Assembly (NCBI GenBank): GCA_028551475.1
Contig: CM052357.1
Location: forward strand, 29,037,745 to 29,101,744
Source of the DNA: Casuarina equisetifolia
Taxonomy: Eukaryota; Streptophyta; Magnoliopsida; Fagales; Casuarinaceae
DNA length: 64,000 nt
Reading direction: 5' to 3'
The position numbers and the translations under genes were made by a program. This document shows positions 1-12,100 of this stretch, in pieces (within the stretch, counting starts at the first letter, position 1; each line of letters opens with the position of its first letter). The notes beneath the pieces were generated by a model. The model was not told where the DNA came from. It saw nothing but the letters and a program-made list of their open reading frames with translations, and did no database searches.

Positions 1-2
1 AC

Positions 3-224
3 ATATACCCTGGTTATACTAGAGTCAACCATGCAAAATACGCTGTTAGTGATACTGTAGCCCACATTGGCACAAGCAACCTTGTATGGGACTACTTCTT
101 CTCGACTGCCGGTGTCAGCTTTGGGACACACAACCCTGCCATTATTTATCAACTGCAAGAAGCCTTCGATGCCGACTGGAACTCACCCCATGTTGTTCCT
201 GTCAAAACTTTACAGGATTCTTAA
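3..224 (+). CDS. Phospholipase D-like protein (PLD3/4-type), last exon only
   Basis: The reading frame is open from the left edge and ends at TAA 222-224, giving about 73 C-terminal residues. It holds one complete HxKx4D phosphodiesterase motif (VNHAKYAVSD), followed by HIGTSN and a WDYFFSTAG stretch. That order is typical of the second HKD motif of the endolysosomal PLD3/PLD4-like family, also present in plants. The end of the frame (DADWNSPHVVPV) also fits this family's C-terminus. The first HKD motif and everything upstream lie outside the window, so completeness and function of the gene cannot be judged. No frameshift is visible. The product is presumably a membrane or endomembrane phosphodiesterase; the substrate is unknown from this fragment. 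Confidence 0.8.
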   Translation: MYPGYTRVNHAKYAVSDTVAHIGTSNLVWDYFFSTAGVSFGTHNPAIIYQLQEAFDADWNSPHVVPVKTLQDS

Positions 225-1434
225 GCTGCTTCATGGTGATAAAGCCCCCCACGAATGGTTTACAGTTAGAGCATAAAGAAGGTGATTTACAGTACCCCTT
301 ACCCCTTCCAAATGACTGTAGGAAAGCTTGATAATGTGTCCCTGGATAGGATCATAAAGCCTGGAACTCGTGGTTCATCATAAAGTCATAATAATATGAA
401 TTTGACGGCATGGGACCTCATTTTGGTCCTTTTTTTTTTTTTTCTTTTTTTAGTAGTAAACTAGCATATTGAATTTCAAACGACAATGGTTGCAACAGAG
501 TTGGCACATAATAAACTTGAAATGTTCTTTTTGGTTTGTGTTAAAAAAATATACACAAATCCTACAGCAAACACATATAAGGCACAACAAAAATCTCATG
601 TGGATCAAAATGAAACTATCCAATACGTCCATGGAGAAGCAATACTTCCATTACTTGGAAATTTCCTGCAATCGCTAAGAGTTGCCAGAGAATTTTTCTT
701 TTTTGATTAACTAATATGATGGTTTATTAAATAATTCAGTTGGTTATGGTTTACCAAATAATTCAGTTGGGAATAGACACTATCTCGACATTGGGTGTGT
801 CCCTGAGTATGTGTTTTTTAAAATTATAAGCAAGTTGAGGAAAATCCTAATTGACAAAATTATCATTTGCCCACACATAAAATTTTTATTTTACCCATAA
901 ATTTTACATCATACCCAACAATGTCAAATGTTAGTCAAGGACATGTTTGAACCATCTGGGATCTTTTCTTCAAATAACTCAGCTTATTGAAATTTCTTAA
1001 GACAAGACCTTCTTAGTTTCGCCTTTTTTTACCATGCAATGCTTATTTTAAAGATTTAAAAATGCATATATATTACGTAGGATTTGTCATTTTAACAATC
1101 ACATGATTTTATTTTGAAATTTTTTTATTTAATAAATCTTGAATAAACACTGATTCTAACAAGTCGATATAAAATAATCAAAAATTGCAAATCAATAATT
1201 AGTGGAAACAAAAGTCATATAACCAGGGAAGCTGAATATTTGAAAAAAAAAAAAAAAAAAAACTTCCTAAGCCCAAGTCAAGCCCGGTAGAGAACAGAGC
1301 AACCGGCCACTCCGCCATACGACGTAGTTTGGCCCCATGAGGGTTCTGCTTTGAAAGCCGAAGCTCGAGTTAGCAGAGACTCTGGCAAAGGGGAGGCAAA
1401 GAAGAGGCAAAGAAGACCGTAGAGAGAGTGGAAG
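225..1434. other. Intergenic: PLD 3' region and hydrolase promoter
   Basis: The first 200 bases or so are probably 3'UTR of the PLD-like gene. The rest is AT-rich with a poly-T run near 428-442 and a poly-A run near 1243-1262. From about 1265 the composition becomes more GC- and purine-rich, which probably marks the 5'UTR of the next gene. The short reading frames here overlap on both strands and show no protein-family resemblance. Confidence 0.6.
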
Positions 1435-4400
1435 ATGCAGCGCTTGAAAGGTTTGGTGGGTTTGAGGAGGGGTTCGTTTCAGAGAGAGGGATTTCTCTCT
1501 CTTTCTCAGCAGAGAGGCTTTTCTGCTCAGCCAAACTATGCTCAAAACGATAATGTTGAAGACCAGGTCAATCTCTCATTATCAATCTTTACTTCAGTTG
1601 CATAATGTATGCTTGTCGTCAGTCTGCTAGTATGCTTGTGCTGACGATAATAAAGCTTCGGAGGCTTTTATGTTTATGCCCGTTTATTCTCTACAATGGT
1701 TGTGCATTTGTTTCTAAGGTGAAGCCCCGTTATTGGTGTTGTTTTGCTAATCTCAAAGTTCTGTAATTTGGGTCTAATTTCAGGTTTTCGTTCAAGGAAG
1801 AGCTAGGTCGAGAGCTGCCATTCTCAACAGACCTTCTGCTCTTAATGCTCTCACTACTTCAATGGTGTTTTTTGCTACATTTTCTCCGTTTCCCATCAGT
1901 TTCTCCATTAGACTGTTTGTTCATTTTATTTGTTCCCTCAGTACTTATTCGGTACATTGGTGTAATGGAGTTGTTTTTCTATTGCAGGCGGCTCGGCTTA
2001 AGAGATTGTACGAATCATGGGAAGATAACCCAGATATTGGCTTTGTCTTGATGAAGGTATTACATTGTTTCCGGTCATCCTTTTATTCATACTTTCTATG
2101 GGCATGCCTTATTTCGTTCTACAAAAATATAACTTTGAAGTTCGCTAAACTATGTTGAGAATTGCCAATGTTATCATATGATGGCAGGAATTGTATGCTT
2201 TTTGAACTCTTACTGTAAACAAGTATAGTAAATGGAAAACAAAAAAACTCAAAAAAACAACAGATGAAAGAAAATATTTCATAGATAATGTGAATGTTCT
2301 GGTGGAAATATGCTGTGTTCTTTATTTTCCACTTAAATAAAATATAGGGCTGGTTGCATAGGATGTTCCTGGAGATGCGCATTTTTTGAACAATTTTATC
2401 GAAACTGTTAGTGGAAATGAACATCAAAACCTATTTCCTTCCTGTGATTCATTTACTGCATTGATGGAAGTGCTTTTGAACATAAAATCAACATGTTTTT
2501 CTTTTATTTGACCATCCTTTGTGTCTGAGCTGCTATCTTGAATTTTTTGAAGGGTAGTGGCAAGGCTTTCTGTTCTGGTGCGGATGTTGTCACCCTTTAT
2601 CATTTAATAAGTGAAGGTGCGTTGCATTTTGAATTTTTTTTTTTCTCAATCATTATATTCCACTTCTTACTTCTCTGCTTCTAGGTATCAACTCGAGAGT
2701 GATTAGCTTTACATCATGTAACCATCTAACTGCGGTTTCTGGAACAAGAAAAGAACGCATATAACTTTCATTTTACTTTTTTAGCATTTGTAAGACCTAG
2801 TTTGATTTTTCGTAAAAATCAGATTTACTGATTTTTCTACCTTTATGGGGTTTCTTCGGTTGTAGATTTGAACTTGTTTAGGTGTCCAAAGTACTGAAGC
2901 ACTTTCTAATTATAATTGTTTCATGATGTGGGCAATCTGACTACATCGTATGCGGTCCATTGTGCAATGAGGTTGGTTTTGTGGAAGAGATTTGAATGAT
3001 GACTAAATCAAACTGATATTAAGGATTGGCTGTGAGTTTCCAGGATCGAATATTTATATGAATCTTAAAGAATGTTGTCAGTAACAAATTACTCGTGCAA
3101 CCACAGGAGAAAGGAATTTATGAATATATGTGGTCTTTGGATTTAGCAGTTATCATCGAAAAAATCAATTTAATAAATGCTATTGTTGCCTGGTTATTTT
3201 CAGTAAGCAAATTAGTGAATGTAATGTGTGATTGGACCAAGTTGTCAGATGGATTATACAGAAAAAAGTCCACATTAGAATTCTGAATCAATTTTCACTA
3301 AAACCATTCTGAGAGGGGGGGGGACTTTTTTTGAGGCTGTGCCCACCATCATTTGACTTTGATTTTGATGAACATGTTACAAGTATCATTGGCCATGGAT
3401 AAGGTCTGACCGGTGACTTATTGCCTGATTCAAAATTTAACTTTCTCAATGCACTTTGCTTTTGTTAGGAAACATTTGTTATACAAATTTCACTAGTTTT
3501 GTGGTTAATGTCTTTCTTGTTATTTTGACAATGTGCAGGGAATATTGAGGAGTGTAAAAAGTTTTTTGAGACATTATATAAGTTTGTGTATCTCCAAGGG
3601 ACTTATTTGAAGCCACAGGTGAGTACTCAACCCTTTTGAAGTTAAGATGTCAGAGGTTTTTGTGAATGACCTATCTTATCCAAGGATATATGTTCTCCCC
3701 TACCCCAACTTTTCTCTCTTTTCAGGGTCAGTCACCATGAATATTTGTGGTAGATATGAAGGATATGGATCGTGTTTTCTCTTGTTTGTTTCTTTAATGT
3801 TACTGAATATACCAGGCATTAAGCTGCTTCCTCTCTGGTTAGGACTAAATTTGTAGCATGTTTTAACCATTGAAAACGTGATTGATACCTGACAAATGTT
3901 GGTTCTGTTTCCTTATAGTAGTGGGGATGGCCCAAATCTAAAGTATCAAGAAAGTACAAGTCAGCCGTAATAAGTTTGATCTGACATAAATATATGACAA
4001 CATCTTTCGATATATCTTGTGTAGTGCTTTGTGAGTAGGTTCTTTCATCTATAACCACTTAGTACTCTTTCCTGCTGATTGGGTAGGATCTGCTTACCAT
4101 TGACTATGGGTTGGTGTTTCTGCAATAGAATGCCTTTTGATTAGCAGTCTTTCTCTTTCTTTGATCATATGATGTGTTGGACCATAATTATAATTATAAT
4201 TTTTTTTTTTGCCATAACTTTTTAAATGCGGCCCATGATGATCATCTAATCTACATATATACAGGTGTCTATCTTGAATGGTATCACTATGGGAGCCGGA
4301 GCTGGAATTTCACTTCCAGGAATGTTCAGCTTGGTAACTGATAGAACTGTATGTAACTGATATCACAGCTCTACTGTTCATTATTTGTTTGAGCTATCAG

Positions 4401-7400
4401 TATTTTCCTCTTTCATATGAACTATCAAAAGCACATAAAAGAACCTTTGTGTTGAATTTTAGGAAGAATTTGACTAGTAATGCCAAAATAGTTCTTTACC
4501 TTTGGATGAGATGAAAAGGGCACATTCCTGATGGCATGGTAATGTTTTTCTTCCTCTGTCAGGGCTTCCAGACAGAAAAAATATTTCCAGTTTCCCAGGA
4601 TGATTAGGATCAGTGTGTTGTCTCTCTTGGCCTGTAAAATAATATAAGTAACAGAAATATAGATCTCTATATCCATTCTTCGGTACTAACTCCTGAAGCA
4701 AAGATTAATTCTTGTTATATTTTTTCCCAAACTTTTTCTCTCCTATTGTGCTTATTTACCGTTGTATATTACCCTGTTTTGTTGAAGTGGATGATCAACC
4801 TAACAGTTTCTAACATGTGCATGGAAATTTGTAGGTTTTTTCTCATCCAGAGACTCAAATTGGTTTCCATCCTGATGCAGGCGCTTCCTTTTATCTTTCA
4901 CGTCTACCTGGCTATTTGGGTGAAGTATAACTTTCTCTGTTTGCAATATGCACTACTTCCGAGAAAAAAAAGACGCAGATTATCTGGATTAAATTTTTTC
5001 TGTAAATTCTTCAATCACTAGGATCCAGCATTTGACAGCTTCAAACCATTAAATATTTTCTTATGTAAAGCCCTAAGGTCATTCGTAACATGTTGGTTCT
5101 TTCTTATTTGCAGGGGAGTACTTGGCTCTTACAGGAGACAAGCTTAATGGTGTAGAAATGATTGCTTGTGGCCTTGCTTCACACTATTCACTAAATGCGG
5201 TTTGTTTTCCCTTCATTTGTGTCTTTGTTTCTGTGTATTGTTCATCATTGTTGATAGCTGTTAGTAATTAGTTCTCTCTTACAGAGACTTGCTTCAATGG
5301 AAGAACGCCTAGGGAAATTGATCACGGATGATCCTTCTGTAATCCAAACATCTCTTGCACAATATGGTGACATTGTGTATCCAGAGAGGGAAAGTGTTCT
5401 TCACAAGTAATGCACTTTCAAAAAAATCTTAGTTCTGCTGTACTTTTATCATATCTCTCGTCCATCATGCTTGTATCGAAACTCTTTATTAGTAGTTGTA
5501 GTTTCTGCGGGTATAACAAAGTCGCTGTATAGGGCTGGAAATTTTAGACTATGCCCATACTGCAGATCGTTGTGAGCTTCTTGTTTCTTGAGGAACGGAA
5601 CTGAAGTGTTGGACACATCGCAATTAGGTGAAAGAAGCAAAACTCTAAAATATATGATTTTTTTAAGTTCATAATGTCCTGTAGTATGATTTCTGGCTAA
5701 ATTAGTAAATTTCTTTTCTATCTGAATCAACAATTGGATTGTGGATGTATTAGCCCTTCTATTATTATCTATGACATAGTGGCAGTGTAAATAGTGAACA
5801 CATGATTTATACATCTATTTATCACTATTAAAGCAGCTGAGGGGACCTAATTAAGTTGTTTCATGTTTGGAAATGACAATCTGGTCCCTGCAATTGGGCA
5901 TACGATTGAATTTTTGTCCCTCAAATTTAAGGAGGTTCAAGTCATCCCTGAAAAGCTTAGGTAGTAGTGTTGTCTGGTACGTCAATCATGACTTGAACTG
6001 TTAATGTGGCTAACAGAAGACTCGCGTGATATGCTTGTTATTCGACATGGCATTAATGTAATGGGGGATAATATTACACTTTTTTCAAGTTTATACGGGA
6101 TGAAATTTTGTCTTCTTTAATTTCAGGATGACTATTGAACTTAGTCCCAATTCCAGGGGCAAAAGTTTATCAGCCTCAAAGATAGGATTTAGCTCTTCTG
6201 AGTTTTTTGGTATAAGAATTGTGAACCCACCTTGCTTTTATGACACTGATATCCGATAACTCATTGTGATTTAGTCTACTACCTCTGGGTCAGTGAGCTC
6301 TCAATTCAATAAGTGTTTCATAAGCATGTAGTAAAAAGTGTGCCTCTATGTTTCAAGATACTTTCTCCTGAGGAAAACATGTCTACCTTTGCACAGACCT
6401 CCCCTCTGCCTCTATACCATGTATGAAATGTTGATATTCCATATTATTGGTCCAAAGGTTAAATTAACCAATTGATGGTAATGGCTGTTACTGCCGACAC
6501 ATTCATAATGTCGTGATTCCAGTGATCCTGGAATAACTGGAGTTAATATTTCTTGGTATATGGTTGAAATGTATGCTGCGGCAGCGATCTGTGTGTCTTT
6601 GACTAAATCTACTTCTCATCCTGTTTTGACATTAACTCAGGATTGACACCATTGATAGATGCTTCTGCCTTGACACAGTTGAGGAGATTATCGACATGTT
6701 GGTAAGCACAGAATGTTTTTCTTTACCGAGTACATGATGGAGTTGTATAGTCGAGGGTACTTAAGTCCAACCTCATAAGATAAATCCCAAGTGAAGGTAG
6801 TTGACGGCTTATCTTCTTTGTATAAGAATATTGTCTCTTCCCCCACTTTCTGTCAAGTTGCAAGAGTTTCTCTAAAGGAAGAGAAGATTTCTGTCTGTGA
6901 TCCACTAATTAGCTAGATTTGTTGAGATTTAATCATTTTGGGGGACTATCATTACAAAAGTTCCAACAGTTTAAATACTAAAAAAATTATGGCGTATGTT
7001 ATGTACCCAATATCATTAGCAACATGATTGTTTATTGATATGCTTCTATTGCTAAATTGGTTCCATGCTTTCTCCTTTTTCTCTGATGCTTATATTGGAA
7101 GTTATAGTATTAACTCTTCATGAACAATCTAATTCAAATTAAGTCCTAGATTAAAAGACCTAAAATAAATAAATATTTCAACCATTATTTGTATGAGTTG
7201 CATGTCAGTCTCGGGCAACGAGTTGGAAGAATGGTGTTCTGAATTGTACGTTACTTAAGATATTTTTCCTTACATAGAAGAGACAAAGAATGAATTTCTG
7301 ATTTAAATTTGATTCACTTATTCTTGGGAGAAATCCATCTCTTTTAAGGCAACTTATATAAGATTAGTATCTCTTTATCTAATTTCTTTATGCCAGGATT

Positions 7401-8247
7401 TACAACCTGAGGTAAGTGTTATCTGTTTGTAATAATTTTGCTCAGGAAAATGAGGCAGCAGAGTCTTATGATGGATGGTGTAAAGCTACCCTTCGAAAAC
7501 TAAGAGAAGCATCCCCTTTAAGCTTAAAAATTACTTTAAAATCTGTGAGTACTTCTTTGCATATATATGGGATTTTATTCAAATTGCTTTCTTATGACCA
7601 TGATAAACTTGAGAAAACAGAAGAAGAGGAAGGTTTGTTTTTACAGTAACTATCCATAACTTGACTTTCTCCTTTGCATTCAGATACGGGAGGGTAGATT
7701 CCAAACTCTTGATCAGTGTCTTGTTCGTGAATACCGAATGTCCCTTAATGGAGTTTCTAAACGAGTTTCTGACGACTTCTGTGAGGTATGGGCTAAATTT
7801 CTTCAGTAAAGAACAGTGCAGAACATGTTTATTCCTTTTTGGTTAAGGGGGTTTTGGGGGTGTGGGGTATCAAACTCAAAACTTAGGTTTTGGGCAGCCA
7901 GCAGCGAACCACCTATCCACCGAACTATTAACTTATTTGACTGTAGCATATGTTCTTACATTACCTATCTTTCTCATATCTACAGGGTGTTCGAGCACGC
8001 TTAGTGGACAAGGATTTTGCCCCAAAGGTACGATCTTTCTTCATCTATAATCTGTATCTTAACTCCTAAATCATTCCTCAAGTGAACATGAATTATGTTG
8101 GTTGATTTTGTAATTGCCAATACACAGTGGGATCCTCCTAGTTTAGAAGAGGTATCAGAAGACATGGTAGACTGCTACTTCTCTCGGCTTGATGAGATGG
8201 AGCCTGAACTGGCGCTGCCTACAGCATTGCGAGAGCCTGACATGTGA
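1435..8247 (+). CDS. 3-hydroxyisobutyryl-CoA hydrolase-like protein 3, mitochondrial
   Basis: Fourteen exons join in frame: 1435-1566, 1784-1864, 1988-2056, 2553-2616, 3539-3618, 4265-4348, 4835-4919, 5114-5199, 5285-5406, 6641-6701, 7446-7544, 7684-7785, 7986-8027 and 8128-8247 (TGA). They encode 408 aa, close to the usual size of the family. All introns are GT-AG. The protein is a crotonase-fold enzyme of the HIBYL-CoA hydrolase branch, which in valine breakdown splits 3-hydroxyisobutyryl-CoA to the free acid and CoA. Visible signs are SGKAFCSGADV (oxyanion-hole region), NGITMGAGAGIS, and PETQIGFHPDAGASF, where Glu176 and Asp184 match the catalytic acids of the family. The first 35 residues or so are Arg/Ser/Gln-rich and almost free of acidic residues, as in a mitochondrial presequence. 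The substrate of plant type-3 members is less certain than the fold. The ATG at 1435 is the start that gives this presequence. Confidence 0.93.
7866..7926 (-). mobile_element. Possible SINE fragment in hydrolase intron 12
   Basis: On the minus strand AGTTCGGTGGATAGG (A-box-like) is followed about 50 bases later by GAGTTTGATACC (B-box-like) and then a C/A-rich tail. The arrangement fits a tRNA-derived SINE inserted antisense in intron 12 (7786-7985). No target duplication is obvious. Confidence 0.35.
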
Positions 8248-9142
8248 TATAGATGCTTAACCATTGAATCTATGTAAGAATAGTTTGCCTTGATGGTGGT
8301 TGGCTTTGAAATAATTTTTGACAGTTTCGATGTAAGTAAACTGTCTGAAATCAGCGTTCCATGGTCATTGTTTTTGGAAAGAGCTTCCTATTTTTATGTG
8401 GCAGGGCCATGGAAACGAGTTTGCATTTACTTTTGGTATGATTGGTTATGCTTTTAACAGCATTTCAATCCAATGCTTAAAATTAAAATTAGGAGCCATT
8501 TCTTAGTTATATGAATTCTTTCAGCGTAAGATTTTTCCTGAAAACTCCATTTTGACAATTTGATAAGTTATTATAATGTCCAAACAATATAAATCTTCAG
8601 TATTTCTTTTTTGTTTGTTAGATATATGTTTATTACACAATTATATGTATAAAAATCTTCAGTATTTCTTTTTTGTTTGTTATATGTATGTTTGTTACAC
8701 AATTATATATATACACACTTAATTTGCACCTTATAGTGGTTACATTTCGACTCTAAAAAGTCCAAATTGCTTAGTGTAACTACAAATTTAGTGTCGAACT
8801 GAAGACCAAGCTCATGTGAGCAGCCAACCACTAAATTACTAGGTTTTTGACTAATCCTGTATCTTGAGTAATAAAGCCTTTCCTCATGTCTGCCTCAAAC
8901 CAGAAATGGATTAAACAAATGAAGAAACGCTGTGAATCCTAATCTATCTTCTAGGATCCTCTCATCATTTGGTATACACCCCGATAATGGAAAAAGACAG
9001 CGGGCCAAATTTTCTACAAATAGTGTCAAAAGTTTGGGGAGTATCAATGCTAGATATTAACAAAACATTAACCCCCCTTGTAGTTGACACAAAGTTTGAA
9101 AGTTGCAGAATCCTAGGACAACCATCATCGGCCCCCTAAGGA
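8248..9142. other. Intergenic between convergent genes
   Basis: This gap holds the 3' ends of the hydrolase gene (from the left) and NRPD2 (from the right). A 62-bp tandem duplication lies at 8592-8712. I see no gene here. Confidence 0.7.
8592..8712. repeat. Tandem duplication, two copies of about 62 bp
   Basis: The copies start at 8592 and 8654, each with AATCTTCAGTATTTC, and each runs on through a TTTTTTGTTTGTTA stretch to TTACACAATTATAT. They differ at only a few positions (for example TAGATATATG against TATATGTATG), so the duplication is fairly young. It is AT-rich and noncoding, and lies between the two convergent 3' ends. Confidence 0.85.
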
Positions 9143-12100
9143 CTAACAGAGCCGAGTTTCAAACTTCAGACTTATGCCCATGCTGAAAAGCTCCTGGCAC
9201 AACAACTTGGCCCCATAAGGTACATTAACCTTAACAATATCATCTGCTGATTCACAAACCCGGCAATACGGACCCCTAATTCTCCGGCCGCCGGGCACTG
9301 CCCGTTGGATGACATTTGCTACATTTTTGCATTTCTGGCATATGTGCATCTGGGAGGAGTCGCTTAGGGTAAAGAGGCGTTCATGCAAGTTTGCCGAGGC
9401 ACCATGGGCTATAAGGCAGTCACGTTCCATCTCGCCAAACTTAATCCCACCAAAACGTTTCCGGTCTGCCACCGGCTGCCGGGTAAGAGGATGGACTGGA
9501 CCAGTGTTGCGAAATTTTACCTTGTCCTCGGACATGTGGATCAGACGCTGATAGAATGTTGGCCCCATGAATATGAGGGAACGAACCATTTCACCAGTTC
9601 GGCCATTGTATACTCTTTCATTTCCCCACTTTGAAAATCCAGCACTGCCACAATATTAAGCGATACAAGAGTTACTCTGGTAACCATTTGATGCAAGCAA
9701 GACAAACAATAAGGAACAAAAGGAGATTGAACGGGAGAATAACCCGAGACACAAACAGAACCAGTGAAAAAAGTAGTTCCTGGCAAATGAGCACGTAACC
9801 TAAGCAGTAGCAGCTAATCATGGTAAGAAGAGGCATATCCGACAAAGCAAAACCAATATGGGCATAGAACAGGTGACAGGTCCTCTTGGCAGAGATATAA
9901 TCCTTCATTCAATAGTCAGTGTCCTCCTTTCCTATTTGGTATTGTTACCATATGGGTATCCTTCATTCAAGTGTCAAAGGAAACAACTAATTTATTTCGT
10001 ATAACCTTAATTGTAAGTGTCCGCTCTTCATTAAAGCTTTCAACTACAGTACAATTGAAAAGTGCTATAAAAGGTATCAAAGGCACCAGTCTAGAATCTT
10101 TTCTTAATCTGTGTTTTGTTAAATAGGAACCTATTATGGGATGAAGGGATCAAAAGCATTTTATTTTCTAGAGCAAACCTAGGCAATATGAAAAGGAAAT
10201 TCAAAGAACCATGCATTTAGTTTTATGCGTGCTGCAATGACATTGAATAAACTACTATGCAATGACTGATCACCTGTGAAGCTGTTGCGTGATGGCATCA
10301 ACAGAGAGTGAGGAGAATGGGGTGGCATATCTCATTGAACCACCACAGGCTATTCCCTTTCCTAAAGCAGCCTCTAGCAGTTGACCAGGAGTTTGCCGGG
10401 ATGGAAATGCATGTGGGTTTATAACAATATCAGGAACTATCCCTTGCAGCGTGAAAGGGAAGTTCTCTTGAGACTCCAAAAAACCTAACACACCTTTCTG
10501 CCCGTGCATACTTGAGAATTTATCTCCGAGACATGGGGACCGAACCTGGATTAAAATGTAATTGATGCATCATCATGAATCTTATAAGTAGCATATATAC
10601 TCCCTTCTGGTTAAAGATTTACATTATACTACAATACGTGTTTCTTTAAATTATTTAGATTACACAAATGCAAGCAAAAATTTTAATGGTATATGACTGG
10701 TTTTCTTTGCCTGCCATTTGCAAATGTGCATGTCAACAGTGATTGCATAGAGGTCAAGTGCAATATGGTAAACACACCTGTCGCAGGGATACCACAGCAA
10801 AATTCTTTCCATCGTCGTTAGAAGAAAGCAAAACTTTCTGAACCATACCCCTTTCAGTGTGCTTCAGTTTTATACTGTGATCAGTCCCTGATTCTGCACA
10901 CCTCCCTATGACAATGTCACCACTCTGCATGTTAGCACCGATGAAAGGGAAACCATCATCATCAAGGCTGTCAACACGTCCAATCTTACTTTGAATCTTT
11001 CCAAAGTTTACACAATCGTCAGGCTTCCGCCTCTTTTCCAGTGATTCCTTGTTATCAACCTCAGCCTTATAACTTCTGATATGCTCAGACCGAAACATAC
11101 CCCGCTCCAACGATGCCTTGTTCATCACCAAAGAATCCTCTTGGTTGTAGCCTAGGTGAACATTGACTGCCACAATAGCATTCTGGCCATTGTAGAATTC
11201 AGGCTTTGGCAGTATTCCTTGTTGACCTAAAGGATATCCTAGTTTTCCAAGACAATCAGAAGTCATTGTACGGAAAAGTGGTCTCTGGGGATAATGTAAT
11301 TGGTGAGACAGAGTATCCACTCTGATGTTAGGATTTGTTGTGGAAAACCCAATAGCCTGTGAGGAGTGCTTCTGAGACTGGTAAAGCACCCTCCTTGCAT
11401 GGTCATGATTTGCAAATGGGATAATTCCACAACTCAAACCTAATAAAAATGACATGTCAAGCTCGCAGTGAGTATACTTAGCAGGTGACTTCCCCTCTTT
11501 TTCCGTGAACAGATATCTTACGCCCCATGCAATTTGACAATCTTCTTCTTCTTCAGTTCCAATTAGCTCAATTATTCCCTTATCCAAAAGAGATTGAAAG
11601 GTATAATTTTCAACTTTATGTCCTTTGATCTTGGTCAAATTCTTAACAACTAAAAGAGGACGCAAAATCCTTCCAGCATCAGAGAATATGCGTACTTCTT
11701 CATGTTTTGCATCTCTTTTGATTTCCAGCTGCAAGAATAAATCCTTATTAACAGCGTAGGGAAAGCAAAAATAATCTAAAATAATAACAAGAACGAAAAA
11801 AAGCTCAATTTGCACAGTGAAAATTCAACTGTGGGTTAAGAACCCAAAGCAGATTAAACAGAGACTTCTAATTATATTCAACCTGAAAAAGAAAGGGGAA
11901 ATGAGCAATGCAATTCCAAAGGAATAGATGGAGGAGAACCATTAGAAATTCTCAATACTGTGACTTGATCAGGAAAGAGATACAAAAAAGGCAAATGGAA
12001 AACCAGATACAGATATTATCATATAAAGCAAGTGTTAAGGATAAATGGGGGTCGTAAATGCAAATCATCAGAGAAAATGAGATCTAGAGTGATGGGAGAA

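Noticed and set aside
5449..5814. 121-codon minus-strand frame in hydrolase intron 9
   Set aside because: It starts and ends within an intron, shows no domain, and is not flanked by splice signals in its own direction.
9309..9634. Two overlapping plus-strand frames at the NRPD2 3' end
   Set aside because: They are antisense to the conserved last exon of NRPD2, including its zinc-site region, and have no family resemblance.
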